This document shows positions 16,042 through 25,639 of a stretch of DNA of 64,000 nucleotides, piece by piece. The notes below the pieces were generated by a model that saw only the letters and a list, made by a program, of their open reading frames with translations, did not search any database and was not told the origin of the DNA. A program made the translations under genes and the position numbers. The stretch's first letter is position 1; each line of letters opens with the position of its first letter. The DNA comes from Pseudomonas gingeri (GTDB lineage: Bacteria; Pseudomonadota; Gammaproteobacteria; Pseudomonadales; Pseudomonadaceae), in NCBI RefSeq assembly GCF_013385635.1, contig NZ_JACAPR010000014.1, positions 200,517 to 264,516 on the forward strand, in the 5' to 3' direction.

Positions 16042-17957
16042 GCGATGCCATCCTGAACGACCGCGCCCGTATCGAGCTGCTCAGCCCGCGGCTGGCGAAC
16101 CAGATTGCCGCCGGTGAGGTGGTCGAGCGCCCGGCCTCGGTGATCAAGGAGTTGCTGGAAAACAGCCTGGACTCCGGTGCCAGGCGTATCGACGTGGACG
16201 TCGAGCAGGCCGGGGTCAAGCTGTTGCGGGTGCGTGACGACGGCAGCGGTATCTCCGCCGATGACCTGCCGCTGGCCCTGGCACGGCATGCCACCAGCAA
16301 GATCCGTGACCTGGAAGACCTTGAACGGGTGATGAGCCTGGGTTTTCGTGGCGAAGCCCTGGCGTCCATCAGCTCGGTGGCGCGCCTGACCCTGACCTCG
16401 CGGACCCGTGATGCCGACCAGGCCTGGCAGGTGGAAACCGAAGGCCGCGACATGGATGCCCGGGTGCAGCCGGCGGCCCATCCGGTGGGCACTTCGGTGG
16501 AAGTGCGCGACCTGTTCTTCAACACGCCGGCACGGCGCAAGTTCCTCAAGGCCGAGAAGACCGAGTTCGATCACCTGCAGGAAGTGATCAAGCGTCTGGC
16601 CCTGGCCCGCTTCGATGTGGCCTTTCACCTGCGTCATAACGGCAAGAGCATTCTCAGCCTGCACGAGGCCCATGACGATGCGGCCCGCGCCCGGCGTGTG
16701 GCGGCGGTCTGCGGTGCGGGGTTCCTCGAACAGGCGCTGCCGATCGAAGTCGAGCGCAATGGCCTGCACCTGTGGGGCTGGGTCGGCCTGCCGACTTTCT
16801 CCCGCAGCCAGGCGGACCTGCAGTATTTCTATGTGAATGGCCGCGCGGTGCGCGACAAACTGGTGGCCCACGCGGTGCGCCAGGCTTATCGCGACGTGCT
16901 GTTCAACGGTCGGCATCCGACCTTCGTGCTGTTCTTCGAGGTCGACCCTTCGGTAGTCGACGTCAACGTGCACCCGACCAAGCACGAAGTGCGCTTCCGT
17001 GACGGGCGCATGGTCCACGACTTCCTTTACGGCACCCTGCACCGCGCCCTCGGCGATGTGCGTCCGGAAGACCAGTTGGCGGCACCGGCGGCGGTGACCG
17101 GTATCGTGCGTCCGAGCGGGCTCGAAGCGGGCGAGTTCGGTCCCCAGGGCGAAATGCGCCTGGCCGCCCACCTGCTCGAACAGCCGCAGTCGCAGCCTTC
17201 GCCGTCGTTTCCCCCGCCTGCCGGCTCGGGTTCCGGCGCCGGTTATCAGTATCAATACCGTCCACAGTCGACGCAGATGCCGCCGGCGGCAGAAACTCAG
17301 GGTGTCTACCGCGAGTTCTTCGCGCCATTGCCCGAGGCCGGCGTACCAAGCCTGCCCGAGGGCCAGGGCGATATTCCGCCGCTGGGTTATGCGCTGGCGC
17401 AGCTCAAGGGCATCTATATTCTCTCCGAGAACGCCCAGGGCCTGGTGCTGGTAGATATGCACGCCGCCCATGAGCGGATCATGTATGAACGCCTGAAGAT
17501 CGCCATGGCCAGCGAGGGCCTGAGCGGCCAGCCACTGCTGGTGCCCGAATCCCTGGCGGTCAGCCAGCGCGAGGCCGATTGCGCCGAGGAACATGTCGGC
17601 TGGTTCCAGCGGCTGGGCTTCGAATTGCAGCGCCTGGGTCCGGAAACCCTGGCGATCCGGCAGATTCCGGCCCTGCTCAAGCAGGCTGAAGCCAACCGGC
17701 TGGTACAGGATGTGCTGGCGGACCTGATGGAGTACGGCACCAGTGATCGTATCCAGGCGCACCTGAACGAGCTGCTCGGGACCATGGCCTGTCATGGTGC
17801 GATTCGTGCCAACCGACGCCTGGCCCTGCCGGAAATGAACGGTCTGCTGCGGGATATGGAAAACACCGAGCGCAGCGGCCAGTGCAACCACGGTCGTCCG
17901 ACCTGGACCCAGCTGGGCCTGGACGATCTGGACAAACTTTTCCTGCGCGGTCGCTGA
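16038..17957 (+). CDS. mutL: DNA mismatch repair protein MutL
   Basis: MutL couples mismatch recognition by MutS to downstream nicking or excision. At 639 residues it shows the N-terminal GHKL ATPase: QIAAGEVVERPASVIKELLEN (its Glu and Asn bind ATP-Mg), DDGSGI, and GFRGEALASI. A proline/glutamine-rich linker lies at about 375-430. The C-terminal dimerisation domain has the endonuclease motif DMHAAHERIMYERL and CNHGRP, so the protein probably nicks DNA itself, unlike E. coli MutL. It overlaps amiB and miaA at start and stop codons, so the run is one operon. Confidence 0.97.
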   Translation: MSDAILNDRARIELLSPRLANQIAAGEVVERPASVIKELLENSLDSGARRIDVDVEQAGVKLLRVRDDGSGISADDLPLALARHATSKIRDLEDLERVMSLGFRGEALASISSVARLTLTSRTRDADQAWQVETEGRDMDARVQPAAHPVGTSVEVRDLFFNTPARRKFLKAEKTEFDHLQEVIKRLALARFDVAFHLRHNGKSILSLHEAHDDAARARRVAAVCGAGFLEQALPIEVERNGLHLWGWVGLPTFSRSQADLQYFYVNGRAVRDKLVAHAVRQAYRDVLFNGRHPTFVLFFEVDPSVVDVNVHPTKHEVRFRDGRMVHDFLYGTLHRALGDVRPEDQLAAPAAVTGIVRPSGLEAGEFGPQGEMRLAAHLLEQPQSQPSPSFPPPAGSGSGAGYQYQYRPQSTQMPPAAETQGVYREFFAPLPEAGVPSLPEGQGDIPPLGYALAQLKGIYILSENAQGLVLVDMHAAHERIMYERLKIAMASEGLSGQPLLVPESLAVSQREADCAEEHVGWFQRLGFELQRLGPETLAIRQIPALLKQAEANRLVQDVLADLMEYGTSDRIQAHLNELLGTMACHGAIRANRRLALPEMNGLLRDMENTERSGQCNHGRPTWTQLGLDDLDKLFLRGR

Positions 17958-18937
17958 TGACGGGTTCCAAGGCATTACCCCCTGCCATTTTCCTTATGGG
18001 CCCGACGGCGGCCGGCAAGACCGACCTGGCCATCGAATTGACCAAGGTCCTGCCCTGCGAGCTGATCAGCGTCGACTCTACCCTGGTTTACCGGGACATG
18101 GACATCGGTACCGCCAAGCCTTCGAAAGCGCTGTTGGCACAGTTTCCGCATCGCCTGATCGACATTCTCGATCCCGCGCAGAGCTATTCGGCCGCGCAAT
18201 TCCGCACTGATGCACTGACGGCCATGGCCGAGATCACCGCGCGGGGCAAAATTCCCCTGCTGGTCGGTGGTACGATGCTCTATTACAAGGCTTTGCTCGA
18301 AGGCCTGGCGGATATGCCGGCGGCTGATCCGCAGGTCCGCGCGGAGATTGAAGAAGAGGCTGCGCGCCTTGGCTGGCAAGCCCTGCACGAGCAACTGGCG
18401 AATATCGACCCGGAGTCGGCGGCGCGCATCCACCCCAATGACCCGCAACGATTGAGCCGGGCACTGGAAGTCTATCGGGTCAGCGGGTCGAGCATGACGC
18501 TCCATCGGCAGCGACAATCTGCGCAAAGTACTGACGCAGCCGCTTCGGGACGGCCGCAATTACCCTATACTGTGGCGAACCTGGCCATTGCTCCGGCAAA
18601 CCGCCAGGTCCTGCATGACCGAATTGCACAAAGATTCACACAAATGTTGGAACAGGGATTCATTGACGAGGTCGTAGCCCTGCGTAGGAGAGGTGACTTG
18701 CATGTCGGGTTGCCGTCTATACGTGCTGTAGGCTACAGACAAGTCTGGGATCATCTGGATGGCAAGCTGACGTCAGCCGAAATGCAGGAGCGGGGCATCA
18801 TCGCCACGCGCCAATTGGCGAAGCGCCAGTTCACCTGGTTACGCAGCTGGGCTGATTTACACTGGCTGGACAGCCTGGATTGCGACAATCTGCCACGCGC
18901 CTTGAAATACCTTGGGACGATCTCCATATTGGGCTGA
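17957..18937 (+). CDS. miaA: tRNA dimethylallyltransferase MiaA
   Basis: MiaA transfers a dimethylallyl group to A37 of tRNAs reading UNN codons. The P-loop GPTAAGKTDLA is at residues about 14-24, followed by the DSTLVYRDMDIGTAKP substrate loop and HRLIDILDP. The protein is 326 residues. The upstream-extended frame starts inside mutL; the ATG at 17957 shares its A with the mutL stop, which fits the operon. The order miaA-hfq-hflX-hflK-hflC is the classical gammaproteobacterial superoperon. Confidence 0.96.
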   Translation: MTGSKALPPAIFLMGPTAAGKTDLAIELTKVLPCELISVDSTLVYRDMDIGTAKPSKALLAQFPHRLIDILDPAQSYSAAQFRTDALTAMAEITARGKIPLLVGGTMLYYKALLEGLADMPAADPQVRAEIEEEAARLGWQALHEQLANIDPESAARIHPNDPQRLSRALEVYRVSGSSMTLHRQRQSAQSTDAAASGRPQLPYTVANLAIAPANRQVLHDRIAQRFTQMLEQGFIDEVVALRRRGDLHVGLPSIRAVGYRQVWDHLDGKLTSAEMQERGIIATRQLAKRQFTWLRSWADLHWLDSLDCDNLPRALKYLGTISILG

Positions 18938-19030
18938 GTCCCTGCAATTGCCGTCTATCCTTGGGGGAGTGGCGGCATAAGCCACCTGTTTACTCATTTT
19001 TTATTATTGATCCTTAAAGGAGTGCGGCAC

Positions 19031-19291
19031 ATGTCAAAAGGGCATTCGCTACAAGACCCTTACTTGAATACCTTGCGTAAAGAGAAGGTTGGGGTTTCCA
19101 TCTATCTGGTCAACGGCATCAAACTTCAAGGCACGATCGAATCCTTCGACCAGTTCGTGATCCTGCTGAAGAACACCGTCAGCCAGATGGTCTACAAGCA
19201 CGCTATCTCGACAGTGGTACCGGTTCGTCCAATTCGTCTGCCTAGCGCAACCGAATCCGAACAGGGCGACGCTGAGCCAGGTAACGCCTGA
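19031..19291 (+). CDS. hfq: RNA chaperone Hfq
   Basis: Hfq is the hexameric Sm-like RNA chaperone that pairs small RNAs with mRNAs and, in Pseudomonas, acts with Crc in catabolite control. The 86-residue protein carries Sm1 (VSIYLVNGIKLQGTIESFD) and Sm2 with the diagnostic YKHAIS motif. The short C-terminal tail is the Pseudomonas form, not the long E. coli tail. The start at 19031 follows AAGGAGTG; the frame extends to 19007 but has no ribosome site there. The 93 bp gap after miaA may contain a separate hfq promoter. Confidence 0.97.
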   Translation: MSKGHSLQDPYLNTLRKEKVGVSIYLVNGIKLQGTIESFDQFVILLKNTVSQMVYKHAISTVVPVRPIRLPSATESEQGDAEPGNA

Positions 19292-19303
19292 TAGGAGTCT
19301 CCT

Positions 19304-20605
19304 TTGTTCTTTGAGCGCCACGGTGGTGGTGAACGGACAGTTCTCGTTCACTTGGAAGGTCAGGACCCTGAGGCGCGCGAAGATCCGCAGGAGTTTCAGG
19401 AGTTGGCACTATCGGCAGGTGCCGAGACCGTCGCGTTTTTCAACGTGCCGCGTCATCGGCCAACTGCCAAGTATCTGATTGGCACTGGCAAGGTCGAGGA
19501 GCTTCGCGACCTGGTCAAGGCCGAACAGGTCGATATCGTGATTTTCAATCACATCCTCACGCCCAGTCAGGAGCGTAACCTCGAACGTGCTTTCGAGTGT
19601 CGCGTGCTTGATCGTACGGGCCTGATTCTCGATATTTTCGCCCAGCGCGCACGCACCCATGAAGGCAAGCTCCAGGTTGAACTGGCCCAGCTTGAGCACA
19701 TGAGCACGCGCCTGGTACGCGGCTGGACTCACCTTGAGCGGCAGAAAGGCGGTATCGGCCTGCGCGGCCCGGGTGAAACCCAGCTGGAAACCGACCGGCG
19801 CCTGTTGCGGGTACGCCTGCGCCAGATCAAGGGCCGGTTGGAAAAGGTCCGCAGCCAGCGCGAGCAATCCCGCCGCGGGCGCAAGCGCGCCGATATCCCG
19901 ACCGTGTCACTGGTGGGCTATACCAACGCCGGCAAGTCGACGTTGTTCAATGCGGTCACCGAATCCGATGTGTATGCCGCCGACCAGTTGTTCGCCACCC
20001 TCGACCCGACCCTGCGCCGTCTCGATCTGGACGACCTCGGGCCGATCGTGCTGGCCGACACCGTGGGCTTCATCCGGCATCTGCCGCACAAGCTGGTCGA
20101 GGCTTTCCGGGCTACGCTCGAGGAGTCGAGCAACTCCGACCTGCTGCTGCACGTGATCGATGCCGCGGAGCCGGACCGGATGCTGCAGATCGAGCAGGTG
20201 ATGGTGGTGCTGGGCGAGATCGGCGCCCAGGACTTGCCGATCCTCGAGGTGTATAACAAACTCGATCTGCTTGAGGGTGTCGAGCCGCAGATCCAGCGCG
20301 ATGAGGACGGCAAGCCGCAGCGGGTATGGCTTTCAGCCCGTGACGGGGTCGGCCTGGAGTTGCTCGAACAGGCGATTGCCGAGTTGCTGGGCAACGATTT
20401 GTTCGTCGGCACCTTGCGCTTGCCACAGCGTTTTGCTCGACTGCGTGCACAGTTTTTCGAGTTGGGTGCGGTTCAGAAAGAAGAACATGACGAAGAAGGC
20501 ACCTGTCTGCTGTCCGTTCGTTTGCCCAGGGCCGAACTCAATCGGGTGGTCTCTCGCGAAGGAATGAAGCCGCCGGAGTTCATCGAACAACACACTTTGC
20601 AATAA
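19304..20605 (+). CDS. hflX: Ribosome-associated GTPase HflX
   Basis: HflX is a GTPase that binds 50S subunits and splits stalled 70S ribosomes. The N-terminal HflX domain includes the glycine-rich GGIGLRGPGETQLETDRR. The G domain has VGYTNAGKSTLFN (G1), DTVGFI (G3) and NKLDL (G4). It has 433 residues. The start is TTG at 19304, well placed 6 bases after AGGAG (19293-19297) and 12 bp after the hfq stop. The stop is followed by an imperfect hairpin (20607-20636) without a T-tract. Confidence 0.95.
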   Translation: MFFERHGGGERTVLVHLEGQDPEAREDPQEFQELALSAGAETVAFFNVPRHRPTAKYLIGTGKVEELRDLVKAEQVDIVIFNHILTPSQERNLERAFECRVLDRTGLILDIFAQRARTHEGKLQVELAQLEHMSTRLVRGWTHLERQKGGIGLRGPGETQLETDRRLLRVRLRQIKGRLEKVRSQREQSRRGRKRADIPTVSLVGYTNAGKSTLFNAVTESDVYAADQLFATLDPTLRRLDLDDLGPIVLADTVGFIRHLPHKLVEAFRATLEESSNSDLLLHVIDAAEPDRMLQIEQVMVVLGEIGAQDLPILEVYNKLDLLEGVEPQIQRDEDGKPQRVWLSARDGVGLELLEQAIAELLGNDLFVGTLRLPQRFARLRAQFFELGAVQKEEHDEEGTCLLSVRLPRAELNRVVSREGMKPPEFIEQHTLQ

Positions 20606-20701
20606 AAGCCTGACAAAGCGGTTGTGCCGCTGTAGCAGGCATTCTGTAGCATTGGTCGGCGCGCCGTGGGTGCGTCTTTGCTTTATCAGATGGAGAGCGC
20701 T

Positions 20702-21871
20702 ATGGCTTGGAATGAGCCGGGTGGCAACTCGAACAATCAGGATCCTTGGGGTGGCAAGCGCCGTAACAACGGCGACCGCAAGGGGCCGCCGGATCTCGAC
20801 GAGGCCTTCCGCAAGCTGCAGGAAAGCCTTAACGGGTTGTTCGGTGGCGGAAAGAAACGCAGTGACGACGGTGGTGGATCGGGCGGCAAGGGCGGTGGTT
20901 TCGGCCTGCTGGGCATCGGTCTCGTCGTGCTGGCGGCTGTCTGGCTGTACAGCGCGGTCTATGTCGTGGACGAGCAGGAGCAGGCCGTGGTGCTGCGCTT
21001 CGGCAAGTACTACGAGACAGTCGGCCCGGGCCTGAATATCTATTTCCCGCCGATCGACAAGAAGTACATGGAAAACGTCACGCGTGAGCGTGCCTATACC
21101 AAGCAGGGGCAGATGCTGACCGAAGACGAGAATATCGTCGAAGTGCCGCTGACCGTGCAGTACAAGATCACCAACCTGCAAGACTTCGTGCTGAACGTCG
21201 ATCAGCCGGAAATCAGCCTGCAACAGGCCACCGACAGTGCCCTGCGCCATGTGGTGGGTTCCACCGCGATGGACCAGGTGCTGACCGAGGGACGTGAGCT
21301 GATGGCCAGCGAAATCAAGGAGCGCCTGCAGCGGTTCCTCGATACCTATCGCACCGGTATCACCGTGACCCAGGTGAACGTGCAGAGCGCCGCGGCGCCC
21401 CGTGAAGTCCAGGAAGCCTTCGATGACGTGATCCGTGCCCGTGAAGACGAGCAGCGTTCGCGCAACCAGGCCGAAGGTTATGCCAACGGCGTGGTCCCGG
21501 AAGCCCGTGGTCAGGCCCAGCGTATCCTCGAGGATGCCAACGGCTATCGCGACGAAGTGATCTCCCGCGCCAAGGGTGAGGCCGACCGCTTTACCAAGTT
21601 GGTCGCCGAGTACCGCAAGGCACCTGAAGTCACCCGCCAGCGTCTGTACCTGGACACCATGCAGGAAGTCTTCAGCAACACCAGCAAGGTGCTCGTGACC
21701 GGCAACAAGAATGGCCAGAGCAACCTGCTCTACCTGCCGTTGGACAAGATGATCCAGAACAGTTCGGGCGGTAATTCGCCAGTAACCGGTTCGGCCGCAG
21801 CCTCCAGCAACACGGATGTCGTGCCGCATATCACTGACCTGCCGCAAACGCGCACAAGGGAGAGCCGCTGA
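20702..21871 (+). CDS. hflK: FtsH protease regulator HflK
   Basis: HflK forms with HflC a membrane-bound SPFH/prohibitin ring that encloses the FtsH protease and tunes its degradation of membrane proteins. The 389-residue protein has a Gly-rich charged N-terminus (GGGKKRSDDGGGSGGKGGG), one membrane helix (FGLLGIGLVVLAAVWLYSAVYV), then the SPFH domain. The ATG at 20702 is preferred over 20666 because MAWNEPGG is the family's conserved N-terminus and a GGAG site precedes it. Its stop overlaps the hflC start by one base. Confidence 0.96.
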   Translation: MAWNEPGGNSNNQDPWGGKRRNNGDRKGPPDLDEAFRKLQESLNGLFGGGKKRSDDGGGSGGKGGGFGLLGIGLVVLAAVWLYSAVYVVDEQEQAVVLRFGKYYETVGPGLNIYFPPIDKKYMENVTRERAYTKQGQMLTEDENIVEVPLTVQYKITNLQDFVLNVDQPEISLQQATDSALRHVVGSTAMDQVLTEGRELMASEIKERLQRFLDTYRTGITVTQVNVQSAAAPREVQEAFDDVIRAREDEQRSRNQAEGYANGVVPEARGQAQRILEDANGYRDEVISRAKGEADRFTKLVAEYRKAPEVTRQRLYLDTMQEVFSNTSKVLVTGNKNGQSNLLYLPLDKMIQNSSGGNSPVTGSAAASSNTDVVPHITDLPQTRTRESR

Positions 21872-22740
21872 TGAGCAATAAATCGCTGATCGCCCTGATC
21901 GTTGGCGTCGTCGTGGTACTGGTCGGCTGGAACTGTTTCTATATCGTGTCGCAGACCGAGCGGGCCGTACTGCTGCAATTCGGTCGTGTGGTCCAGGCGG
22001 ATGTCCAGCCCGGCCTTCACGTGAAGGTTCCCTACGTCAACCAGGTGCGCAAGTTCGACGCCCGCCTGATGACCCTGGATGCCCCGACCCAGCGCTTCCT
22101 GACGCTGGAAAAGAAAGCCGTGATGGTCGATGCCTACGCCAAATGGCGGGTCAAGGACGCCGAGCGTTTCTACACCGCGACTTCCGGTCTCAAGCAGATC
22201 GCCGACGAACGCCTCTCGCGCCGCCTGGAATCGGGCCTGCGTGACCAGTTCGGCAAGCGCACCCTGCATGAAGTGGTGTCCGGTGAGCGTGATGCGCTGA
22301 TGGCGGATATCACCTCCTCGCTGAACAAGATGGCCGAGAAAGAGCTGGGTATCGAAGTGATCGATGTCCGGGTCAAGGCTATCGACCTGCCTAAGGAAGT
22401 GAATCGCAGCGTGTTCGAGCGCATGAGCACCGAGCGTGAGCGTGAGGCTCGTGAGCACCGCGCCAAGGGTAACGAACTGGCCGAAGGCATTCGTGCCGAC
22501 GCCGATCGTCAGCGTCGCGTGCTGCTGGCTGAAGCTTATCGCCAGTCCGAAGAGGCTCGCGGTGACGGTGATGCCCAGGCCGCTGCCATCTATTCCAAGG
22601 CCTACGGCCAGGACCAGGAGTTCTATGCGTTCTATCGCAGCCTGCGCGCCTATCGTGAAAGCTTTGCGAACAAGAGCGACGTGCTGGTCCTGGACCCGAG
22701 CAGTGACTTCTTCCATTACCTGGAAAAAGCCAAGCCCTGA
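21871..22740 (+). CDS. hflC: FtsH protease regulator HflC
   Basis: HflC is the partner of HflK in the SPFH cage around FtsH. At 289 residues it has one N-terminal membrane helix (LIALIVGVVVVLVGWNCFYI) and a prohibitin-like domain (SQTERAVLLQFGRVVQADVQPGLH) facing the periplasm. A charged coiled-coil region (STEREREAREHRAKGNELAE) follows. It is translationally coupled to hflK (TGATG overlap). In several pseudomonads a small DUF2065 gene follows; I could not find one here before hisZ. Confidence 0.96.
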   Translation: MSNKSLIALIVGVVVVLVGWNCFYIVSQTERAVLLQFGRVVQADVQPGLHVKVPYVNQVRKFDARLMTLDAPTQRFLTLEKKAVMVDAYAKWRVKDAERFYTATSGLKQIADERLSRRLESGLRDQFGKRTLHEVVSGERDALMADITSSLNKMAEKELGIEVIDVRVKAIDLPKEVNRSVFERMSTEREREAREHRAKGNELAEGIRADADRQRRVLLAEAYRQSEEARGDGDAQAAAIYSKAYGQDQEFYAFYRSLRAYRESFANKSDVLVLDPSSDFFHYLEKAKP

Positions 22741-22757
22741 TCCACAGCGCATCAACA

Positions 22758-22846
22758 CACCCGCCGGGCGGCTAAAACGCCTGGCGGGGTGATCCTTTCG
22801 GAAAACGTGTGTATGATGCGGCAGCCGGGAAATTCCCGGCTTTTTT
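22758..22846 (+). terminator. Two hairpins after hflC, the second a rho-independent terminator
   Basis: The first hairpin (22758-22791) pairs CACCCGCC with GGCGGGGTG-type sequence and has no T-run. The second (22824-22840) is a perfect eight-base stem, GCCGGGAA and TTCCCGGC around one base, followed by six Ts at 22841-22846. It probably ends the miaA-hfq-hfl operon. The remaining bases to 23040 hold no ORF I can support; they probably carry the hisZ promoter and leader. Confidence 0.8.
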
Positions 22847-23040
22847 GCGTCTGCATGGTTGATTAACCGGCAGGCTGGCAAAACCGAGTTGATCGACTCG
22901 ACAGGTTTTTCGAGGAAAGTGGTAGGCGAAGCCGGTTTGCGGCTGTTCGTCGCGTCGTTCTTGCGCGCGCGTTAACCATTTTCTGCTTCACTCAAGGCTC
23001 GCCTGTGGGCTTGCCGCCCGGATCATAGGGGAAAGGCGTA

Positions 23041-24228
23041 ATGGCAACGGTAGACCGCTGGCTCCTGCCAGATGGCATCGAAGAAGTACTTCCGCCTGAA
23101 GCGGCGCGCATCGAAGTGGCGCGCCGCCAGGTGTTGGATCTGTTCCAGAGCTGGGGCTATGAGTTCGTTGTCACCCCGCATATCGAGTACCTGGAATCCT
23201 TGCTGACCGGCGCGGGCCAGGATCTGGACCTGCGTACCTTCAAGGTGATCGACCCGCAGTCGGGCCGGCAGATGGGCTTTCGTGCCGATATCACGCCGCA
23301 GGTGGCGCGTATCGACGCCCACACCCTGCGTCGCGAAGGCCCGAGCCGCCTGTGCTACGCCGGCAGTGTGCTGCATGCGCAGCCGCGGGCCTTGTCGTCC
23401 TCGCGCAGTCCGATCCAGCTGGGCGCCGAGCTGTATGGCGATGCCAGTCCGAGCAGTGACGTCGAAGTCATCAGCCTGATGCTGGCGATGCTGCAACTGG
23501 CTGACGTGCCGGATGTCCACATGGATCTCGGGCATGTCGGCATCTACCGTGGCCTGGCCCGTGCGGCCGGCCTGTCCGGTGAAGTGGAGCAGCAACTGTT
23601 CGATGCTCTGCAGCGCAAGGCCATCGACGAAGTGATCGACCTGACCGAAGGCCTGCCGGCCGAGCTCGCGGCGATGCTGCGCGCGCTGGTCAACCTGTGC
23701 GGCGGTCGTGAAGTGCTGGCGGCGGCGCGGGTGCGCCTGGCAGGGGCTCCGGCTCCTGTCACTGCGGCGCTGGACGACCTGCTGGCGATTGCCGAGCGGC
23801 TGTCGGTGCGCTTCCCGGACCTGCCGTTGTACTTCGACCTGGGTGAGCTGCGCGGCTACCACTACCACACCGGTGTGGTGTTCGCGGTGTTTGTCCCCGG
23901 TGTCGGCCAGGCCATCGCCCAGGGCGGTCGTTATGACGATATTGGCGCGGACTTCGGTCGCGCGCGCCCGGCGACGGGCTTTTCCACTGATTTGAAAACC
24001 CTGGTGACCCTGGGGCGTGCTGAGATCGAGCTACCGTCTGGCGGTATCTGGATGCCTGACAGTGCGGATGCGGCACTCTGGCAGCAAGTCTGCCAGTTGC
24101 GCAGTGAGGGTCAGCGTGTCGTCCAGGCCTTGCCTGGGCAGCTATTGGCCGCCGCCCGTGAAGCGGACTGCGACCGGCAATTGATTCTGCAGAACGGGCT
24201 TTGGCAAGTATTGCCGCTGGCTTCTTGA
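23041..24228 (+). CDS. hisZ: ATP phosphoribosyltransferase regulatory subunit HisZ
   Basis: HisZ is a catalytically inactive histidyl-tRNA-synthetase paralogue that forms an octamer with short-form HisG and confers histidine feedback control on the first step of histidine synthesis. The class II fold is visible: motif 2-like FRADITPQVARIDAH, and the histidine-binding stretch YYHTGVVFAVFVPG-like (YHYHTGVVF) followed by GGRYDD. The anticodon-binding domain of real HisRS is missing, as expected at 395 residues. GGGGAAAGGCG precedes the ATG. It lies 54 bp before purA. Confidence 0.93.
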   Translation: MATVDRWLLPDGIEEVLPPEAARIEVARRQVLDLFQSWGYEFVVTPHIEYLESLLTGAGQDLDLRTFKVIDPQSGRQMGFRADITPQVARIDAHTLRREGPSRLCYAGSVLHAQPRALSSSRSPIQLGAELYGDASPSSDVEVISLMLAMLQLADVPDVHMDLGHVGIYRGLARAAGLSGEVEQQLFDALQRKAIDEVIDLTEGLPAELAAMLRALVNLCGGREVLAAARVRLAGAPAPVTAALDDLLAIAERLSVRFPDLPLYFDLGELRGYHYHTGVVFAVFVPGVGQAIAQGGRYDDIGADFGRARPATGFSTDLKTLVTLGRAEIELPSGGIWMPDSADAALWQQVCQLRSEGQRVVQALPGQLLAAAREADCDRQLILQNGLWQVLPLAS

Positions 24229-24282
24229 GTTTTCCTGCCGGCGGCTGCCGGCACCAAGTTTGCGCGAATGAGGACAAGTGTT

Positions 24283-25575
24283 ATGGGTAAGAATGTCGTA
24301 GTCCTGGGCACCCAATGGGGTGATGAGGGCAAAGGCAAGATCGTTGATCTGCTGACCGAGCATGCTGCCGCCGTAGTGCGCTACCAGGGCGGCCACAATG
24401 CTGGCCATACCCTGGTGATCGACGGCGAGAAAACCGTCTTGCACCTGATCCCGTCGGGCGTGCTGCGCGAAGGCGTGCAGTGCCTGATCGGCAACGGCGT
24501 GGTGGTTGCACCGGATGCCCTGCTGCGGGAAATCACCAAGCTGGAAGAGAAAGGCGTACCGGTGCGCGAGCGCCTGCGTATCAGCCCGTCCTGCCCGCTG
24601 ATCCTGTCCTATCACGTGGCCCTGGACCAGGCTCGCGAGAAGGCCCGTGGCGAGCTGAAGATCGGCACCACCGGTCGCGGCATCGGCCCGGCGTACGAAG
24701 ACAAGGTTGCCCGCCGTGGTCTGCGCATCGGTGATCTGTTCCACCGCGAGCGTTTTGCCGCGAAGCTGGGCGAGTTGCTGGACTACCACAACTTCGTCCT
24801 GGTCAATTACTACAAAGAGCCGGCCATCGACTTCCAGAAGACGCTCGACGAGTGCATGGAATACGCCGAGCTGCTCAGGCCGATGATGCTCGACGTTACC
24901 GCCGAGCTGCACAACCTGCGTCGCGCCGGCAAGGACATCATGTTCGAAGGCGCCCAGGGCTCGCTGCTGGATATCGACCACGGCACCTACCCGTACGTCA
25001 CCAGCTCCAACACCACGGCCGGTGGCATCGCCACCGGTTCGGGCGTGGGTCCGATGTACCTGGATTACATCCTGGGCATCACCAAGGCCTACACCACTCG
25101 CGTGGGTTCGGGCCCGTTCCCGACCGAGCTGTTCGATGACGTCGGTGCCTTCCTGGCCAAGCGTGGCCACGAGTTCGGTGCGACCACCGGTCGTGCTCGT
25201 CGTTGCGGCTGGTTCGATGCCGTCATCCTGCGTCGCGCCATCGACGTCAACAGCATCTCGGGCATCTGCCTGACCAAGCTGGACGTGCTGGACGGTCTTG
25301 AAACCATCAATATCTGCGTGGGTTACAAGAACGAAAACGGTGCGGTCATCGACGCGCCGACCGATGCCGACAGCTATATCGGCCTGGAGCCGGTGTACGA
25401 AGAAATGCCGGGCTGGAGCGAATCGACCCTGGGTGCCAAGACCCTGGAAGAGCTGCCGGCGGCTGCCCGTGCGTACATCAAGCGCATCGAAGAGTTGGTC
25501 GGCGCGCCGATCGACATTATTTCGACAGGTCCGGATCGCAACGAAACCATCGTTCTGCGTCATCCTTTCGCCTGA
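24283..25575 (+). CDS. purA: Adenylosuccinate synthetase PurA
   Basis: PurA joins IMP and aspartate using GTP, the first committed step to AMP. The 430-residue protein starts MGKNVVVLGTQWGDEGKGK, which includes the P-loop-like GDEGKGK and catalytic Asp, followed by GGHNAGHT with the catalytic His. GTTGRGIGP and the closing STGPDRNETI are also present. The frame is open from 24268, but 24283 is the family start. A terminator hairpin follows the stop. Confidence 0.97.
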   Translation: MGKNVVVLGTQWGDEGKGKIVDLLTEHAAAVVRYQGGHNAGHTLVIDGEKTVLHLIPSGVLREGVQCLIGNGVVVAPDALLREITKLEEKGVPVRERLRISPSCPLILSYHVALDQAREKARGELKIGTTGRGIGPAYEDKVARRGLRIGDLFHRERFAAKLGELLDYHNFVLVNYYKEPAIDFQKTLDECMEYAELLRPMMLDVTAELHNLRRAGKDIMFEGAQGSLLDIDHGTYPYVTSSNTTAGGIATGSGVGPMYLDYILGITKAYTTRVGSGPFPTELFDDVGAFLAKRGHEFGATTGRARRCGWFDAVILRRAIDVNSISGICLTKLDVLDGLETINICVGYKNENGAVIDAPTDADSYIGLEPVYEEMPGWSESTLGAKTLEELPAAARAYIKRIEELVGAPIDIISTGPDRNETIVLRHPFA

Positions 25576-25594
25576 TAAGCTGTTGATGTAGATC

Positions 25595-25622
25595 ACAAAG
25601 GGCCCCTTTTGGGGTCCTTTGT
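25595..25622 (+). terminator. Rho-independent terminator after purA
   Basis: ACAAAGG and CCTTTGT pair around an inner CCCC/GGGG stem with a TTTT loop. A GTCGTTTCTG tail follows. It separates purA from the sigma-54-controlled chemoreceptor gene. Confidence 0.8.
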
Positions 25623-25639
25623 CGTTTCTGTCTGTTGTG

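Noticed and set aside
15930..17975. Long minus-strand open frame (681 codons) opposite amiB/mutL
   Set aside because: It mirrors mutL in a GC-rich gene. The translation is rich in Gln, His and Arg with no domain, and the plus-strand genes are complete.
22812..22846. Short sRNA from TATGAT at 22812 to the terminator at 22846
   Set aside because: The product would be under 30 nt and the -35 region is poor; the hairpin is explained as the hflC operon terminator.
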